64,000 nt of DNA from Herbaspirillum sp. GW103 (GCF_000261365.1 NZ_AJVC01000006.1:496001-560000), one strand, 5' to 3'. Shown: positions 18,423 to 29,636, counted from the first letter of the stretch. Notes: generated by a model not told the origin, from the letters alone. Program-made: numbers and translations.

Positions 18423-19079
18423 ATGAGCCTGGGCCTTGTTGGTCGCAAGGTTGGTATGATGCGCATCTTCACGGAAGATGGGGATTCGATCCCTGTGACC
18501 GTGCTGGACGTGTCCAACAACCGCGTGACTCAAATCAAAACGCCTGAAGTGGATGGTTATTCCGCTGTTCAGGTGACCTTCGGTCAACGCCGCGCTTCGC
18601 GCGTGGTGAAAGCCGCCGCCGGCCACTTCGCCAAAGCTGGCGTCGAGGCAGGTACTGTCCTCAAAGAATTCCGTGTTGACGCTTCCAAGGCTGCCGAACT
18701 GAAGGCTGGCGACGTCGTTGGCATCGGCATGTTTGAAGCTGGCCAGAAAGTCGACGTGCAAGGCGTGTCGATCGGTAAGGGCTACGCCGGTACCATCAAG
18801 CGTTACAACTTCTCGTCGGGTCGCGCGACCCACGGTAACTCCCGCTCGCACAACGTTCCTGGCTCCATCGGTATGGCGCAGGATCCGGGCCGCGTGTTCC
18901 CCGGCAAGCGCATGACCGGTCATCTGGGTGATGTCAAGACCACCGTCCAGAACCTGGAAATCGCCCGTGTGGACGCAGAGCGTCAGCTGCTGCTGGTCAA
19001 GGGTGCCGTTCCTGGCGCCAAGAACGGTCAAGTGATCGTTTCGCCGGCAGTCAAAGTCAAAGCGAAGAAGGGGGCTTAA
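18423..19079 (+). CDS. rplC: 50S ribosomal protein L3
   Basis: L3 is an early-assembly large-subunit protein near the peptidyl transferase centre; here 218 aa. The start [12 protein letters not shown] at 18423 is chosen over longer in-frame options because GGAG is correctly spaced and the promoter and leader lie upstream. The [20 protein letters not shown] segment is typical. It leads the remaining S10 genes. Confidence 0.98.
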   Translation: MSLGLVGRKVGMMRIFTEDGDSIPVTVLDVSNNRVTQIKTPEVDGYSAVQVTFGQRRASRVVKAAAGHFAKAGVEAGTVLKEFRVDASKAAELKAGDVVGIGMFEAGQKVDVQGVSIGKGYAGTIKRYNFSSGRATHGNSRSHNVPGSIGMAQDPGRVFPGKRMTGHLGDVKTTVQNLEIARVDAERQLLLVKGAVPGAKNGQVIVSPAVKVKAKKGA

Positions 19080-19081
19080 TA

Positions 19082-19702
19082 ATGGAACTGAAGCTCCTGA
19101 ATGACCAAGGTCAAGCTGCTTCGAACGTCGCCGCACCGGATACCATTTTCGGTCGTGACTACAACGAAGCCCTGATCCACCAGGTCGTGGTTGCCTACCA
19201 AGCCAACGCTCGTAGCGGCAATCGCAAGCAAAAGGATCGTGAAGAAGTCAGCCACACCACCAAGAAGCCCTGGCGTCAAAAGGGTACTGGCCGTGCACGT
19301 GCCGGTATGTCCTCGTCGCCTCTGTGGCGCGGTGGTGGCCGTATCTTCCCGAACTCGCCTGACGAAAACTTCACCCACAAGGTCAACAAGAAGATGTATC
19401 GCGCAGGTGTCTGCTCGATCCTGTCCCAGTTGGCTCGTGAAGGCCGCCTGTCGGTCGTCGAAGAGTTCGCCGTCGAAGCCCCGAAGACCAAGCTGCTGGC
19501 CCAGAAGTTGAAGGGCATGGGCATGGAATCGGTGCTGGTTATTACCGACAGCCTGGACGAAAAGCTGCTGCTGGCCTCGCGCAACCTGCCGGGCGTGCTG
19601 GTGGTCGAGCCGCGTCAAGCTGATCCCGTGTCGCTGGTGTACTTCAAGAATGTCTTGATCACCAAGCCGGCTCTGGCAAAGATTGAGGAGTTGCTGGCAT
19701 GA
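19082..19702 (+). CDS. rplD: 50S ribosomal protein L4
   Basis: L4 is a 206-aa large-subunit protein lining the exit tunnel; in E. coli it also represses its own operon. The tunnel-loop segment [21 protein letters not shown] is recognisable. It starts 2 nt after rplC and overlaps rplW by 4 nt (ATGA), which suggests translational coupling. Confidence 0.98.
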   Translation: MELKLLNDQGQAASNVAAPDTIFGRDYNEALIHQVVVAYQANARSGNRKQKDREEVSHTTKKPWRQKGTGRARAGMSSSPLWRGGGRIFPNSPDENFTHKVNKKMYRAGVCSILSQLAREGRLSVVEEFAVEAPKTKLLAQKLKGMGMESVLVITDSLDEKLLLASRNLPGVLVVEPRQADPVSLVYFKNVLITKPALAKIEELLA

Positions 19703-20016
19703 ACGCAATCGTGAAACATAGCGAAGAGCGCCTGATGAAGGTGCTGCTGGCACCGGTGATCTCCGAAAAGGCAACCTTTGTCGCCGAGAAGAACGAGCAA
19801 GTCGTCTTCCTGGTCGCCAAGGACGCCACCAAGCTGGAAGTCAAGGCCGCCGTCGAACTGCTGTTCAAGGTGGAAGTGGAATCGGTGCAAGTCGCCAACC
19901 GTCAGGGCAAGCAGAAGCGCTCGCGCAACGGTATGGGCCGCCGCAACCACACCCGCCGTGCTTTCGTCAGCCTGAAGCCGGGTCAAGAAATCAACTTCAC
20001 CGAGGAGGCTAAATAA
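19699..20016 (+). CDS. rplW: 50S ribosomal protein L23
   Basis: L23 sits at the tunnel exit and docks trigger factor and SRP. It has 105 aa, with APVISEKAT and [15 protein letters not shown] conserved. It overlaps rplD by 4 nt and rplB by 1 nt (TAATG). Confidence 0.98.
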   Translation: MNAIVKHSEERLMKVLLAPVISEKATFVAEKNEQVVFLVAKDATKLEVKAAVELLFKVEVESVQVANRQGKQKRSRNGMGRRNHTRRAFVSLKPGQEINFTEEAK

Positions 20017-20843
20017 TGGCACTCGTAAAAGTGAAGCCGACCTCGCCCGGTCGGCGCGGCATGGTCAAGGTCGTCAATCCCGACCTGTACAAGGGCCGTC
20101 CGCTGGCATCGCTGGTCGAAAAGAAGTCCAAGACCGCCGGCCGTAACAACAACGGCCACATCACCACCCGCCACATCGGCGGTGGTCACAAGCAGCACTA
20201 CCGTGTTGTCGACTTCCGTCGCAACAAGGATGGTATCCCTGCCAAGGTTGAGCGTATCGAATACGACCCGAACCGTACCGCGCACATCGCACTGCTGTGC
20301 TACGCGGACGGCGAGCGCAAGTACATCATCGCTCCCAAGGGCGTGTCGGTTGGCGACCAGCTGATCAGCGGTTCTGAAGCTCCGATCAAGTCGGGCAACA
20401 CTCTGCCGATCCGCAACATCCCCGTCGGTACCACCATCCACTGCGTGGAAATGCTGCCGGGCAAGGGCGCGCAAATCGCCCGTACCGCTGGCGCCGCTGT
20501 CGTGCTGATGGCACGTGAAGGCACCTACGCTCAGGTTCGTCTGCGCTCCGGTGAAGTGCGTCGCGTTCACATCGAATGCCGCGCTACCATCGGTGAAGTC
20601 GGTAACGGCGAGCACAACCTGCGCAAGATCGGTAAGGCCGGTGCAACCCGTTGGCGCGGTGTGCGTCCGACCGTTCGTGGCGTTGTCATGAACCCGGTGG
20701 ATCACCCGCACGGTGGTGGTGAAGGCAAGACCGCCGCTGGCCGTCACCCGGTTTCCCCGTGGGGCCAGCAGACCAAGGGCAAGAAGACTCGTAGCAACAA
20801 GCGTACGACTTCGATGATTGTCTCGCGTCGCGGCAAGAAATAA
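20016..20843 (+). CDS. rplB: 50S ribosomal protein L2
   Basis: L2 is a 275-aa large-subunit protein needed for subunit joining and peptidyl transfer. The conserved [13 protein letters not shown] segment with its key histidine is present near residue 225. The ATG has a strong GAGGAGG site within the end of rplW. Confidence 0.98.
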   Translation: MALVKVKPTSPGRRGMVKVVNPDLYKGRPLASLVEKKSKTAGRNNNGHITTRHIGGGHKQHYRVVDFRRNKDGIPAKVERIEYDPNRTAHIALLCYADGERKYIIAPKGVSVGDQLISGSEAPIKSGNTLPIRNIPVGTTIHCVEMLPGKGAQIARTAGAAVVLMAREGTYAQVRLRSGEVRRVHIECRATIGEVGNGEHNLRKIGKAGATRWRGVRPTVRGVVMNPVDHPHGGGEGKTAAGRHPVSPWGQQTKGKKTRSNKRTTSMIVSRRGKK

Positions 20844-20853
20844 AGGATAAAAC

Positions 20854-21129
20854 ATGACACGTTCATTGAAAAAAGGTCCTTTCTGCGACGCCCACCTGGT
20901 GAAAAAGGTTGAGGCTGCCCAGGCTACCAAGGACAAGAAGCCGATCAAGACCTGGTCGCGTCGTTCGACCATCATGCCGGACTTCATCGGCCTGACGATT
21001 GCCGTGCACAATGGCAAGGCACACGTGCCGGTCTATGTGTCGGAAAACATGGTTGGTCACAAGCTCGGCGAATTCGCGCTGACCCGTACTTTCAAGGGTC
21101 ACGCTGCCGATAAGAAGGCTAAGAAATAA
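20854..21129 (+). CDS. rpsS: 30S ribosomal protein S19
   Basis: S19 is a 91-aa small-subunit head protein that contacts the large subunit. The start TRSLKKGPF and the motif [16 protein letters not shown] are typical. It follows rplB by 10 nt. Confidence 0.98.
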   Translation: MTRSLKKGPFCDAHLVKKVEAAQATKDKKPIKTWSRRSTIMPDFIGLTIAVHNGKAHVPVYVSENMVGHKLGEFALTRTFKGHAADKKAKK

Positions 21130-21135
21130 GGTCCT

Positions 21136-21468
21136 ATGATGGAAACTAAAGCTACTCTGCGCGGTGTGCACCTGTCGGCCCAGAAAGGCCGCCTGGTTGC
21201 AGACCTGATCCGCGGTAAAAAAGTTGATCAGGCACTGAATATCTTGGCCTTCAGCCCCAAGAAGGGCGCGGTCATCATCAAGAAGGTTCTGGAGTCCGCC
21301 ATCGCGAACGCCGAACACAACGATGGTGCCGACATTGACGAGCTGAAAGTCAAGACCATTTATGTGGAAAAGGGTGCGGTCCTCAAGCGCTTCACGGCGC
21401 GTGCTAAGGGCCGTGGTGATCGTATTTCCAAGCAGTCGTGTCACATTTACGTGACCGTCGGAAACTAA
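21136..21468 (+). CDS. rplV: 50S ribosomal protein L22
   Basis: L22 is a 110-aa exit-tunnel protein. The C-terminal hairpin region [18 protein letters not shown] is intact, with no macrolide-resistance deletion. Two adjacent ATG codons exist (21136, 21139); the first is used by habit of the family. Confidence 0.97.
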   Translation: MMETKATLRGVHLSAQKGRLVADLIRGKKVDQALNILAFSPKKGAVIIKKVLESAIANAEHNDGADIDELKVKTIYVEKGAVLKRFTARAKGRGDRISKQSCHIYVTVGN

Positions 21469-21477
21469 GGAGTCACG

Positions 21478-22296
21478 ATGGGACAGAAGATTCATCCAAC
21501 CGGTTTCCGTCTGGCGGTTACGCGTAACTGGGGCTCGCGTTGGTATGCAGGCAACAACAACTTTGCCGACATGCTCAACGAGGACCTGAAGGTCCGCGCT
21601 TACCTGAAGAAGAAGCTGAAGAACGCTTCGGTTGGCCGTGTGGTCATCGAGCGTCCGGCCAAGAACGCCCGCATCACCATTTACAGCTCCCGTCCGGGCG
21701 TTGTGATTGGCAAGAAGGGTGAAGACATCGAAGTGCTGAAGTCGGCACTGGCCAAGCTGATGGGCGTGCCCGTGCACGTCAACATCGAAGAAATCCGCAA
21801 GCCGGAAGCCGATGCTCAACTGATCGCTGACTCGATCTGCCAGCAGCTGGAAAAGCGCATCATGTTCCGTCGCGCCATGAAGCGTGCGATGCAGAACGCC
21901 ATGCGTCTGGGCGCTCAAGGCATCAAGATCATGTCGTCGGGTCGTCTGAACGGCATCGAAATCGCACGTACCGAATGGTACCGCGAAGGCCGTGTGCCTC
22001 TGCACACCCTGCGCGCCGATATCGATTATGGCTTCGGCGAAGCTGAAACCACCTACGGCATCATCGGTGTGAAGGTGTGGGTCTACAAGGGCGATCGCCT
22101 GGCAAACGGCGAATCGCCGGTGCTGGTCGGCGAACTGGAAGACGACAAGAAGCGTCGTGGTCCCCGTCGTGACGACGGCAAGCCGGGTGCACGTCCCCGC
22201 TCCAAGACTGGTGCTCCTGGCGCCGGTGCAAAGCGTGGCGGTGGTCGTCCTCAAGCTGCCGATGCCGGTGTATCGGCTGAGAAAGCAGGAGAATAA
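21478..22296 (+). CDS. rpsC: 30S ribosomal protein S3
   Basis: S3 is a 272-aa mRNA-entry protein of the small subunit with a KH domain ([14 protein letters not shown] near residues 78-92). The C-terminal tail after about residue 215 is a basic Gly/Ala/Pro-rich extension, longer than the E. coli protein and common in betaproteobacteria. GGAG precedes the ATG. Confidence 0.98.
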   Translation: MGQKIHPTGFRLAVTRNWGSRWYAGNNNFADMLNEDLKVRAYLKKKLKNASVGRVVIERPAKNARITIYSSRPGVVIGKKGEDIEVLKSALAKLMGVPVHVNIEEIRKPEADAQLIADSICQQLEKRIMFRRAMKRAMQNAMRLGAQGIKIMSSGRLNGIEIARTEWYREGRVPLHTLRADIDYGFGEAETTYGIIGVKVWVYKGDRLANGESPVLVGELEDDKKRRGPRRDDGKPGARPRSKTGAPGAGAKRGGGRPQAADAGVSAEKAGE

Positions 22297-22298
22297 TC

Positions 22299-22718
22299 AT
22301 GCTGCAACCAGCACGTAGAAAATATCGTAAAGAACAAAAAGGTCGTAACACCGGCATTTCGCACACCCGCGGAACCGCCGTCTCGTTCGGCGATTTTGGT
22401 CTGAAGGCAACCGGCCGCGGCCGTATCACTGCCCGTCAGATCGAAGCTGCTCGTCGTGCGATGACCCGTCACATCAAGCGCGGTGGTCGTATCTGGATCC
22501 GCGTCTTCCCGGACAAGCCAATTTCCCAGAAGCCCGCAGAAGTGCGTATGGGTAACGGCAAGGGTAATCCGGAGTACTACGTGGCTGAAATCCAGCCGGG
22601 TAAGGTACTGTACGAGATGGACGGTGTGGACGAAGCCCTGGCGCGCGAGGCGTTCCGTTTGGCTGCTGCCAAATTGCCGCTGTCGACGACTTTCGTTGTT
22701 CGCCAAGTCGGTCAATAA
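22299..22718 (+). CDS. rplP: 50S ribosomal protein L16
   Basis: L16 is a 139-aa protein beside the A site, needed for tRNA accommodation. The start [17 protein letters not shown] and the [11 protein letters not shown] segment are typical. It starts 2 nt after the rpsC stop. Confidence 0.98.
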   Translation: MLQPARRKYRKEQKGRNTGISHTRGTAVSFGDFGLKATGRGRITARQIEAARRAMTRHIKRGGRIWIRVFPDKPISQKPAEVRMGNGKGNPEYYVAEIQPGKVLYEMDGVDEALAREAFRLAAAKLPLSTTFVVRQVGQ

Positions 22719-22731
22719 TTAGGAGCGGAAC

Positions 22732-22926
22732 ATGAAAGCATCTGAACTCCGCGGTAAGGACAAGGCAGGACTGGAAAAGGAACTGGGCGAGCTGTTGAAA
22801 GCTCAGTTCAGCCTGCGCATGCAAATTGCGACCCAGCAACTGAACAATACCGCACAGCTGAAGAAGGTACGTCGCGACATCGCACGTGTGAAAACTGTGA
22901 TCAACTCGAAGGATGGCCAACAATGA
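22732..22926 (+). CDS. rpmC: 50S ribosomal protein L29
   Basis: L29 is a 64-aa helical hairpin protein near the tunnel exit. The segment [20 protein letters not shown] is typical. It overlaps rpsQ by 4 nt (ATGA). Confidence 0.97.
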   Translation: MKASELRGKDKAGLEKELGELLKAQFSLRMQIATQQLNNTAQLKKVRRDIARVKTVINSKDGQQ

Positions 22927-23195
22927 ACGATCAAGTGAAACAAGCGCTCAAGCGCACGCTGATTGGCAAAGTTGTGTCGGACAAGATGGATAAGACCGTC
23001 ACTGTCGAAATCGAGCGTCAAATGAAGCACCCGCTGTACGGCAAGATCATCAAGCGCACCAAGAAGTACCACGCGCATGATGAGCAAAACTCGGCGAAGG
23101 CCGGCGATGTGGTGGAAATCACCGAAAGCCGTCCGATCTCCAAGACGAAGGCGTGGACTGTGACCCGTGTGGTACAGGAAGCACAAATCGTTTAA
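22923..23195 (+). CDS. rpsQ: 30S ribosomal protein S17
   Basis: S17 is a 90-aa primary 16S rRNA binding OB-fold protein. The segment [18 protein letters not shown] is conserved. As in E. coli it closes the S10 group; a 196-nt regulatory spacer separates it from rplN. Confidence 0.97.
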   Translation: MNDQVKQALKRTLIGKVVSDKMDKTVTVEIERQMKHPLYGKIIKRTKKYHAHDEQNSAKAGDVVEITESRPISKTKAWTVTRVVQEAQIV

Positions 23196-23211
23196 GCAGT
23201 AAAGGTAGTAC

Positions 23212-23247
23212 TTGCGTGCTCGATATTATGGTGCCATAATATCGAGC
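23212..23247 (+). promoter_or_regulatory. spc operon promoter lying on a palindrome
   Basis: TTGCGT (23212-23217) and CATAAT (23235-23240) are 17 nt apart. The -10 box is part of a perfect 13-bp inverted repeat (23218-23230 with 23235-23247) with a GTGC loop. In RNA from upstream the repeat would be a terminator-like hairpin; as DNA it covers the promoter spacer and -10. A second hairpin with a TTCG loop (23311-23328) lies in the following leader. The boundary matches the S10/spc boundary of E. coli. Confidence 0.6.
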
Positions 23248-23391
23248 TCTTTCTTTGCAAAATAAAGTTTGCGAAGAGAGGCTCAAGAGTAGCTCTATTC
23301 GTCCCCTAACTAGCGAGTTCGCTTGCTAACAGGACCAAGACTGACCGCCAGCGCATCCTGCGAAGCGGATTAAGTTGGGAAAGAAAATATC

Positions 23392-23760
23392 ATGATTCAA
23401 ACTGAAAGCCGGCTCGAAGTGGCCGACAACACTGGTGCGCGCGAAGTTCTGTGCATCAAGGTCTTGGGTGGTTCCAAGCGCCGCTACGCGGGCATTGGCG
23501 ATGTGATCAAGGTTACTGTCAAGAGCGCAGCACCGCGTGGTCGCGTCAAGAAGGGTGAAATTTATAACGCTGTCGTCGTTCGCACCGCCAAGGGCGTGCG
23601 TCGTCAGGATGGTTCGCTGGTCAAGTTCGATGGTAATGCTGCCGTCCTGCTGAACGCCAAGCTGGAGCCCATCGGCACCCGTATCTTTGGGCCGGTGACT
23701 CGTGAGCTGCGTACAGAGCGCTTCATGAAGATCGTCTCCCTGGCGCCTGAAGTTCTGTAA
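23392..23760 (+). CDS. rplN: 50S ribosomal protein L14
   Basis: L14 is a 122-aa large-subunit protein at the subunit interface. The start [19 protein letters not shown] is diagnostic. It is the first gene of the spc group, with its own upstream promoter candidate. Confidence 0.98.
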   Translation: MIQTESRLEVADNTGAREVLCIKVLGGSKRRYAGIGDVIKVTVKSAAPRGRVKKGEIYNAVVVRTAKGVRRQDGSLVKFDGNAAVLLNAKLEPIGTRIFGPVTRELRTERFMKIVSLAPEVL

Positions 23761-23769
23761 GGAGTAGTC

Positions 23770-24084
23770 ATGGCAAAGATTCGTAAAAACGATGAAGTCA
23801 TCGTGTTGACCGGCAAAGACAAGGGCAAGCGCGGTGTCGTGACTGCTCGTGTGGACGCCGATTATGTCATCGTGGAAGGCGTGAATGTCGCAAAGAAGGC
23901 GACCCGTCCGAACCCGATGACGGGTGCAACTGGCGGCATCGTCGATAAGCTGATGCCAATTCATGTGTCGAACGTCGCGTTGTTCAACGCTGCGACCGGC
24001 AAGGCAGATCGTGTGGCTTACAAGGAAGTGGACGGCAAGAAGGTCCGCGCTTTCAAGTCCAACGGCGAAGTCGTTAAGGTTTAA
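23770..24084 (+). CDS. rplX: 50S ribosomal protein L24
   Basis: L24 is a 104-aa assembly-initiator protein with a KOW motif ([18 protein letters not shown]). It is 9 nt after rplN with a clear GGAG site. Confidence 0.98.
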   Translation: MAKIRKNDEVIVLTGKDKGKRGVVTARVDADYVIVEGVNVAKKATRPNPMTGATGGIVDKLMPIHVSNVALFNAATGKADRVAYKEVDGKKVRAFKSNGEVVKV

Positions 24085-24089
24085 ACATC

Positions 24090-24629
24090 ATGGCACGTCT
24101 TCAACAGTTTTATAAAGATAAGGTCGTCGCCGATCTGACTACGAAGTATTCGTACAAGTCGGTGATGGAAGTTCCGCGCATCCTGAAGATCACCCTGAAC
24201 ATGGGTCTGTCCGAAGCAGTTGCGGACAAGAAGATCATCGAGCACGCCGTTGGCGATCTGACCAAGATTGCTGGCCAGAAGCCGGTGGTGACCAAGGCTC
24301 GCAAGGCTATCGCAGGTTTCAAGATCCGCGAAGGCTACCCGATCGGTTGCATGGTGACCCTGCGTGGCGCCCGCATGTACGAATTCCTGGATCGTCTGAT
24401 CACCGTGGCCCTGCCGCGCGTGCGTGACTTCCGTGGCGTGTCGGGTCGTGCGTTCGATGGTCGTGGCAACTACAACATCGGTGTGAAAGAGCAGATCATC
24501 TTCCCCGAAATTGAGTACGACAAGATCGATGCACTGCGTGGCATGAACATCAGCATCACCACGACTGCAAAGACCGACGACGAAGCGAAGGCGCTTCTCG
24601 CCGCATTTAAATTCCCGTTCAGAAACTGA
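24090..24629 (+). CDS. rplE: 50S ribosomal protein L5
   Basis: L5 is a 179-aa 5S rRNA binding protein of the central protuberance. The [18 protein letters not shown] segment is typical. It lies 5 nt after rplX. Confidence 0.98.
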   Translation: MARLQQFYKDKVVADLTTKYSYKSVMEVPRILKITLNMGLSEAVADKKIIEHAVGDLTKIAGQKPVVTKARKAIAGFKIREGYPIGCMVTLRGARMYEFLDRLITVALPRVRDFRGVSGRAFDGRGNYNIGVKEQIIFPEIEYDKIDALRGMNISITTTAKTDDEAKALLAAFKFPFRN

Positions 24630-24636
24630 GGATGCC

Positions 24637-24942
24637 ATGGCAAAACTGGCACTGATTAACCGTGAACAGAAGCGCGCAGAAATGGTGAAGAAGTATGCTG
24701 CCAAGCGCGCCGAGTTGAAGGCTATTATCGACGACCAATCGAAGTCGGAAGAAGAGCGTTACGAAGCCCGCCTGAAGCTGCAGGCTCTGCCGCGTAACTC
24801 CGCTCCGACCCGTCAACGCAACCGTTGCGCACTGACTGGCCGTCCCCGTGGTACTTTCCGCAAGTTCGGATTGGGCCGTATCAAGGTCCGTGAAATCGCC
24901 ATGCGCGGCGAAATCCCGGGTTTGACCAAAGCTAGCTGGTAA
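24637..24942 (+). CDS. rpsN: 30S ribosomal protein S14
   Basis: S14 is a 101-aa head protein. This is the long zinc-free form: the C-terminal half reads [18 protein letters not shown] with no CxxC pair. It lies 7 nt after rplE. Confidence 0.98.
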   Translation: MAKLALINREQKRAEMVKKYAAKRAELKAIIDDQSKSEEERYEARLKLQALPRNSAPTRQRNRCALTGRPRGTFRKFGLGRIKVREIAMRGEIPGLTKASW

Positions 24943-24956
24943 TAGGAGAAGAAGCA

Positions 24957-25352
24957 ATGAGTATGAGCGATCCTATCGCCGATATGCTGACCCGTATCCG
25001 CAATGCGCAAGGCGTGAACAAGACTACCGTCGTCATGCCGTCTTCCAAAGTGAAGGTCGCCATTGCCAACGTCCTCAAGGACGAGGGCTATATCGAAGAT
25101 TTCGCCGTTGTTGCCGCTGATGGCAAGGCTGAATTGAAAATCGGTTTGAAGTATTACGCTGGCCGTCCGGTCATCGAGCGCCTGGAGCGCGTATCCCGTC
25201 CGGGTCTGCGCATCTACAAGGGCAAGGACGATATCCCCAACGTCATGAACGGCCTGGGTGTGGCAATCGTGTCCACCCCGCGCGGCGTGATGACTGATCG
25301 CAAAGCACGCGCAACCGGTGTCGGTGGCGAAGTGATTTGCTACGTGGCCTAA
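24957..25352 (+). CDS. rpsH: 30S ribosomal protein S8
   Basis: S8 is a 131-aa 16S rRNA binding protein and, in E. coli, the translational repressor of the spc operon. The start [18 protein letters not shown] and the end [12 protein letters not shown] are typical. An AGGAG site precedes the ATG. Confidence 0.98.
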   Translation: MSMSDPIADMLTRIRNAQGVNKTTVVMPSSKVKVAIANVLKDEGYIEDFAVVAADGKAELKIGLKYYAGRPVIERLERVSRPGLRIYKGKDDIPNVMNGLGVAIVSTPRGVMTDRKARATGVGGEVICYVA

Positions 25353-25362
25353 GGAGTGCAAG

Positions 25363-25896
25363 ATGTCTCGTGTAGGTAAAATGCCTGTTGCACTGCCGAA
25401 TGGCGCGGAAGCGACCATCACTGCAGAGCAAATCACCGTCAAGGGCCCGCTGGGCTCCTTGACCCAACCGCTGACCAAGAAGGTCAAGGTGGTCAACAAC
25501 AATGGCTCGCTGAGCTTCGAAGTGGCTGATGACAGCCGCGAAGCCAACGCGATGTCGGGCACCCTGCGTGCTCTGGTCAACAACATGGTCAACGGCGTCA
25601 CCAAGGGCTTCGAAAAGAAGCTGAACCTGGTTGGCGTGGGTTTCCGTGCACAAGCACAAGGCGACAAGCTGAACCTGTCGCTGGGCTTCTCGCACCCCAT
25701 CGTTCACCAGATGCCCGCCGGCATCAAGGTTGAGACCCCGACCCAGACCGAGATCCTGATCAAGGGTATCGATCGCCAGGTGGTTGGCCAGGTCGCCGCT
25801 GAAATTCGCGCGTACCGCGAACCCGAACCCTACAAGGGCAAGGGTGTGCGCTACGCTGACGAAGTGGTGACGCTCAAAGAAACCAAGAAGAAGTAA
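25363..25896 (+). CDS. rplF: 50S ribosomal protein L6
   Basis: L6 is a 177-aa protein near the factor-binding site, made of two related domains. The ending [17 protein letters not shown] is diagnostic. It lies 10 nt after rpsH. Confidence 0.98.
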   Translation: MSRVGKMPVALPNGAEATITAEQITVKGPLGSLTQPLTKKVKVVNNNGSLSFEVADDSREANAMSGTLRALVNNMVNGVTKGFEKKLNLVGVGFRAQAQGDKLNLSLGFSHPIVHQMPAGIKVETPTQTEILIKGIDRQVVGQVAAEIRAYREPEPYKGKGVRYADEVVTLKETKKK

Positions 25897-25908
25897 TAGG
25901 GGTTGACG

Positions 25909-26271
25909 ATGGACAAGAAACAATCTCGCCTGCGCCGTGCGACTCAGACTCGCGCCAAGATCGCAGAACTGAAGGTGAATCGTCTGGCTGTGCACCGTAC
26001 CAACACGCACATCTACGCCAGCGTCATCGGCCCCGACGCCAACGTGCTGGCTTCCGCTTCCACCCTGGAAGCAGAAGTCCGCGCCCAGCTGGCAGGTCAG
26101 ACCGGCAAGGGCGGCAATGCTGCCGCTGCTGCACTGATCGGCAAGCGCGTGGCGGAGAAGGCTCTGAAGGCCGGTGTGACTGAAGTCGCATTCGACCGCT
26201 CCGGTTTCCGTTATCACGGTCGCGTCAAGGCGCTGGCTGAGGCTGCGCGTGAAGCCGGCCTGAAGTTCTAA
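25909..26271 (+). CDS. rplR: 50S ribosomal protein L18
   Basis: L18 is a 120-aa 5S rRNA binding protein. ATG 25909 ([17 protein letters not shown]) is chosen over the in-frame TTG at 25903 because AGGGG is correctly spaced to it. The ending [20 protein letters not shown] is diagnostic. Confidence 0.97.
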   Translation: MDKKQSRLRRATQTRAKIAELKVNRLAVHRTNTHIYASVIGPDANVLASASTLEAEVRAQLAGQTGKGGNAAAAALIGKRVAEKALKAGVTEVAFDRSGFRYHGRVKALAEAAREAGLKF

Positions 26272-26283
26272 GGATTATCGATC

Positions 26284-26802
26284 ATGGCAAAAATGCAATC
26301 GAAAACGCAAAGCGACAAGCCTGATGACGGCATGCGCGAAAAAATGATCGCGGTCAACCGCGTCACCAAGGTGGTGAAGGGCGGCCGCATCATGGGTTTC
26401 GCAGCGCTGGCAGTGGTCGGTGACGGCGATGGCCGTATCGGCATGGGCAAGGGCAAGTCCAAGGAAGTGCCCGTGGCCGTGCAGAAGGCGATGGAAGAAG
26501 CTCGTCGCAAGCTGATCAAGGTGACCCTGAAGAACGGTACCGTGCAACACACCGTCATCGGCAAGCACGGCGCTTCGTCGGTGATGATCTCGCCGGCCAA
26601 GGACGGTACTGGCGTCATCGCCGGTGGTCCGATGCGCGCGATCTTCGAGGTGATGGGCGTGACCAACGTGGTGGCCAAGTCGACTGGTTCGACCAACCCC
26701 TACAACATGGTCCGTGCCACCCTGGACGGTCTGTCGAAGATGAACACTCCGGCTGAAATTGCTGCCAAGCGCGGCAAGTCGGTCGAAGAAATCCTGGGCT
26801 AA
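26284..26802 (+). CDS. rpsE: 30S ribosomal protein S5
   Basis: S5 is a 172-aa protein at the mRNA entry channel that affects decoding accuracy. The [20 protein letters not shown] segment, where spectinomycin-resistance changes occur, is wild type. It follows rplR by 12 nt. Confidence 0.98.
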   Translation: MAKMQSKTQSDKPDDGMREKMIAVNRVTKVVKGGRIMGFAALAVVGDGDGRIGMGKGKSKEVPVAVQKAMEEARRKLIKVTLKNGTVQHTVIGKHGASSVMISPAKDGTGVIAGGPMRAIFEVMGVTNVVAKSTGSTNPYNMVRATLDGLSKMNTPAEIAAKRGKSVEEILG

Positions 26803-26812
26803 GGTGATCGAG

Positions 26813-26992
26813 ATGGCTAACACAATCAAAGTCAAGCTGGTCAAGGGTCTGATCGGTACTCGTCAGGACCACCGCGCTACCGTGCGCGGTCTGGGTCTGC
26901 GTCGCGTCAACTCGGTGTCCGAACTGGAAGACACCCCGTCGGTGCGCGGCATGATCAACAAAGTGTCCTATCTTGTGAAAGTTGTGTCGTAA
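26813..26992 (+). CDS. rpmD: 50S ribosomal protein L30
   Basis: L30 is a 59-aa protein. ATG 26813 ([16 protein letters not shown]) is the family start; a longer in-frame ORF overlaps rpsE and is not real. It lies 10 nt after rpsE. Confidence 0.97.
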   Translation: MANTIKVKLVKGLIGTRQDHRATVRGLGLRRVNSVSELEDTPSVRGMINKVSYLVKVVS

Positions 26993-27018
26993 GCCTCGGC
27001 TTGCGAACGGAGCGAATC

Positions 27019-27453
27019 ATGCAATTAAACACTATCCAACCCGCAGACGGCGCCAAGCACGCTAAGCGTCGCGTCGGTCGTGGTATCGGCTCTGGCCTGG
27101 GCAAGACCGCTGGTCGCGGCCACAAGGGTCAGAAGTCGCGTTCGGGCGGTTTCCACAAGGTCGGCTTTGAAGGCGGCCAGATGCCCCTGCAACGTCGTCT
27201 GCCCAAGCGCGGTTTCAAGTCGCTGGCTACGCCTTACAAGGCTGAAGTGCGCCTGTCCGACCTGGAAAAGCTGCCCGTCGCCGAGATCGACGTGCTGGCA
27301 CTGAAGCAAGCCGGCCTCGTGTCGGAACTGGCTCGTGTCGTGCGTATCATCAAGGCTGGCGAACTGACCAAGAAGGTAACCGTCAAGGGTCTGATCGCAA
27401 CCGCTGGTGCCAAGGCCGCTATCGAAGCTGCCGGTGGTTCCATCGCTGAGTGA
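27019..27453 (+). CDS. rplO: 50S ribosomal protein L15
   Basis: L15 is a 144-aa late-assembly protein. ATG 27019 ([18 protein letters not shown]) has GGAG upstream and is the family start; the upstream in-frame start at 27001 is rejected. The glycine-rich [18 protein letters not shown] segment is typical. Confidence 0.97.
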   Translation: MQLNTIQPADGAKHAKRRVGRGIGSGLGKTAGRGHKGQKSRSGGFHKVGFEGGQMPLQRRLPKRGFKSLATPYKAEVRLSDLEKLPVAEIDVLALKQAGLVSELARVVRIIKAGELTKKVTVKGLIATAGAKAAIEAAGGSIAE

Positions 27454-27472
27454 TCCGGTCCCGGAGCATTAA

Positions 27473-28804
27473 TTGGCAACTACTCCTCAATTAGCAAAAG
27501 GCGCCGCAAAAGGATTCCCCTGGGGTCGTTTGTGGTTCCTGCTGGGGGCGTTGATCGTTTATCGCATCGGTGCACATATCCCGGTTCCGGGTATTGATCC
27601 GACGCAGTTGGCGCAGCTGTTCAAGCAGAATCAGGGCGGCATTCTGGGCATGTTCAACATGTTCTCCGGTGGTGCCCTGTCGCGCTTTACGATCTTCGCA
27701 CTGGGGATCATGCCGTATATCTCGGCATCGATCATCATGCAGCTGCTGTCGGTGGTTTCGCCGCAGCTGGAAGCATTGAAGAAAGAGGGTGAAGCCGGTC
27801 GTCGCAAGATCACGCAGTACACCCGTTACGGCACCTTGGTGCTGGCGACCTTCCAGGCGCTGGGCATTGCGGTGGCGCTGGAATCGCAAGCCGGCCTGGT
27901 GCTGGATCCGGGTCTGGCCTTCCGTCTGACCACGGTGGTGACCTTGATTACCGGTACGATGTTCCTGATGTGGCTGGGTGAACAGATCACTGAGCGTGGT
28001 CTGGGCAATGGCATCTCGATCATCATCTTCGCCGGTATTGCGGCGGGTCTGCCGAATGCTCTGGGTGGCCTGTTCGAGCTGGTTCGTACCGGTTCGATGA
28101 ATGCCCTCTCGGCAATCCTGATCTGTGCGATCGTGGCGCTGGTAACGTTCCTGGTGGTCTTCATCGAACGTGGTCAGCGCAAGATCCTGGTGAATTATGC
28201 GAAGCGTCAGGTCGGCAACAAGATCTACGGTGGCCAGAGCAGCCACTTGCCGCTGAAGCTGAACATGGCTGGTGTGATTCCGCCGATCTTTGCATCGTCG
28301 ATCATTCTGTTCCCGGCCACGATCACCAGCTGGTTCACCTCCGGTGATACGTCGAACCCCTTCATTCGTTTCCTGAAGGATCTGGCGGCATCGATGGCAC
28401 CAGGCGAACCGATCCATGCGTTGCTGTATGCGGTAGCTATCGTCTTCTTCTGCTTCTTCTACACCGCACTGGTGTTCAACAGCAAGGAAACGGCAGACAA
28501 CCTGAAGAAGAGTGGTGCGTTTGTTCCGGGTATCCGTCCGGGTGACCAGACCGCGCGTTATATCGACAAGATCTTGATGCGCCTGACCCTGGCCGGCGCC
28601 GTGTACATCACCCTGGTGTGCCTGCTGCCAGAGTTCCTGATCGCACGCTGGAAGGTTCCGTTCTACTTCGGTGGCACATCGCTGCTGATCATTGTGGTCG
28701 TGACGATGGATTTCATGGCCCAAGTGCAGAACTATGTGATGTCTCAGCAGTATGAATCGTTGCTCCGCAAAGCTAATTTCAAGGGTGGCATGACACCGCG
28801 ATAA
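27473..28804 (+). CDS. secY: protein translocase subunit SecY
   Basis: SecY is the channel-forming subunit of the Sec translocon in the inner membrane, 443 aa with ten hydrophobic segments. It starts at TTG 27473 with GGAG upstream, giving [15 protein letters not shown]. The [12 protein letters not shown] plug-side region, the [14 protein letters not shown] helix and the NYAKRQVG cytosolic loop are conserved. As usual it follows rplO and precedes infA and rpmJ. Confidence 0.98.
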   Translation: MATTPQLAKGAAKGFPWGRLWFLLGALIVYRIGAHIPVPGIDPTQLAQLFKQNQGGILGMFNMFSGGALSRFTIFALGIMPYISASIIMQLLSVVSPQLEALKKEGEAGRRKITQYTRYGTLVLATFQALGIAVALESQAGLVLDPGLAFRLTTVVTLITGTMFLMWLGEQITERGLGNGISIIIFAGIAAGLPNALGGLFELVRTGSMNALSAILICAIVALVTFLVVFIERGQRKILVNYAKRQVGNKIYGGQSSHLPLKLNMAGVIPPIFASSIILFPATITSWFTSGDTSNPFIRFLKDLAASMAPGEPIHALLYAVAIVFFCFFYTALVFNSKETADNLKKSGAFVPGIRPGDQTARYIDKILMRLTLAGAVYITLVCLLPEFLIARWKVPFYFGGTSLLIIVVVTMDFMAQVQNYVMSQQYESLLRKANFKGGMTPR

Positions 28805-28837
28805 GCGGGCTCATGCTCCAGAGGAAGAAGACACGGA

Positions 28838-29056
28838 ATGGCAAAAGACGACGTTATTCAGATGCAGGGCGAGATTCTTGAAAATCTGCCCAACGCGACA
28901 TTCAGGGTTAAGTTGGAAAACGGTCACGTTGTACTCGGCCATATTTCCGGCAAGATGCGCATGAATTACATCCGTATCTTGCCCGGCGATAAGGTAACGG
29001 TGGAACTGACGCCTTACGATTTGAGCCGGGCACGTATCGTGTTCCGAACCAAGTAA
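28838..29056 (+). CDS. infA: translation initiation factor IF-1
   Basis: IF-1 is a 72-aa OB-fold protein that blocks the A site during initiation. [20 protein letters not shown] and [16 protein letters not shown] are diagnostic. Between secY and rpmJ is a common place for it outside enterobacteria. Confidence 0.98.
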   Translation: MAKDDVIQMQGEILENLPNATFRVKLENGHVVLGHISGKMRMNYIRILPGDKVTVELTPYDLSRARIVFRTK

Positions 29057-29086
29057 CAGTGAAACATTGAAAGAAAGAGGGCCACA

Positions 29087-29200
29087 ATGAAAGTGCTCGC
29101 ATCAGTCAAGCGGATCTGCCGCAACTGCAAAATCATCAAGCGCAATGGCGTCGTTCGTGTGATCTGCACCGAACCCCGTCATAAGCAGCGCCAGGGTTAA
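29087..29200 (+). CDS. rpmJ: 50S ribosomal protein L36
   Basis: This very short gene encodes 37 aa starting [15 protein letters not shown]. The zinc site C11, C14, C27, H32 is intact, so this is the zinc-binding form. An AGAGGG site precedes the ATG. It is followed by rpsM after 28 nt. Confidence 0.97.
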   Translation: MKVLASVKRICRNCKIIKRNGVVRVICTEPRHKQRQG

Positions 29201-29228
29201 CTTAACGTTATTGATCGAGGAATAACGA

Positions 29229-29594
29229 ATGGCACGTATTGCAGGGGTTAACATCCCCAACCATCAGCACACCGTGATCGGCCTGACCGCCATCTATGGT
29301 ATTGGCCGTCCCCGCGCACAAGACATCTGCGCTGCTACCGGCGTTCCGACCAACAAGAAGGTCAAGGACCTGGACGATAACGAGCTGGAAAAGCTGCGTG
29401 ACGAAATCGCCAAGTTCGTCGTGGAAGGCGATCTGCGCCGTGAGTTGTCCATGAACATCAAGCGTTTGATGGACCTGGGTTGCTACCGCGGTCTGCGTCA
29501 CCGTCGTGGTCTGCCGGTCCGTGGTCAACGCACCCGCACCAACGCCCGTACTCGCAAGGGTCCGCGCAAGGCCGCTCAATCGCTGAAGAAATAA
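29229..29594 (+). CDS. rpsM: 30S ribosomal protein S13
   Basis: S13 is a 121-aa head protein contacting the P-site tRNA and the large subunit. [20 protein letters not shown] and [12 protein letters not shown] are diagnostic. There is no long leader before it, unlike the alpha operon of E. coli. Confidence 0.98.
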   Translation: MARIAGVNIPNHQHTVIGLTAIYGIGRPRAQDICAATGVPTNKKVKDLDDNELEKLRDEIAKFVVEGDLRRELSMNIKRLMDLGCYRGLRHRRGLPVRGQRTRTNARTRKGPRKAAQSLKK

Positions 29595-29636
29595 TCCCGG
29601 CAGGCGCAAGCACTGGTCGGATTCAAGGAAGAAATT

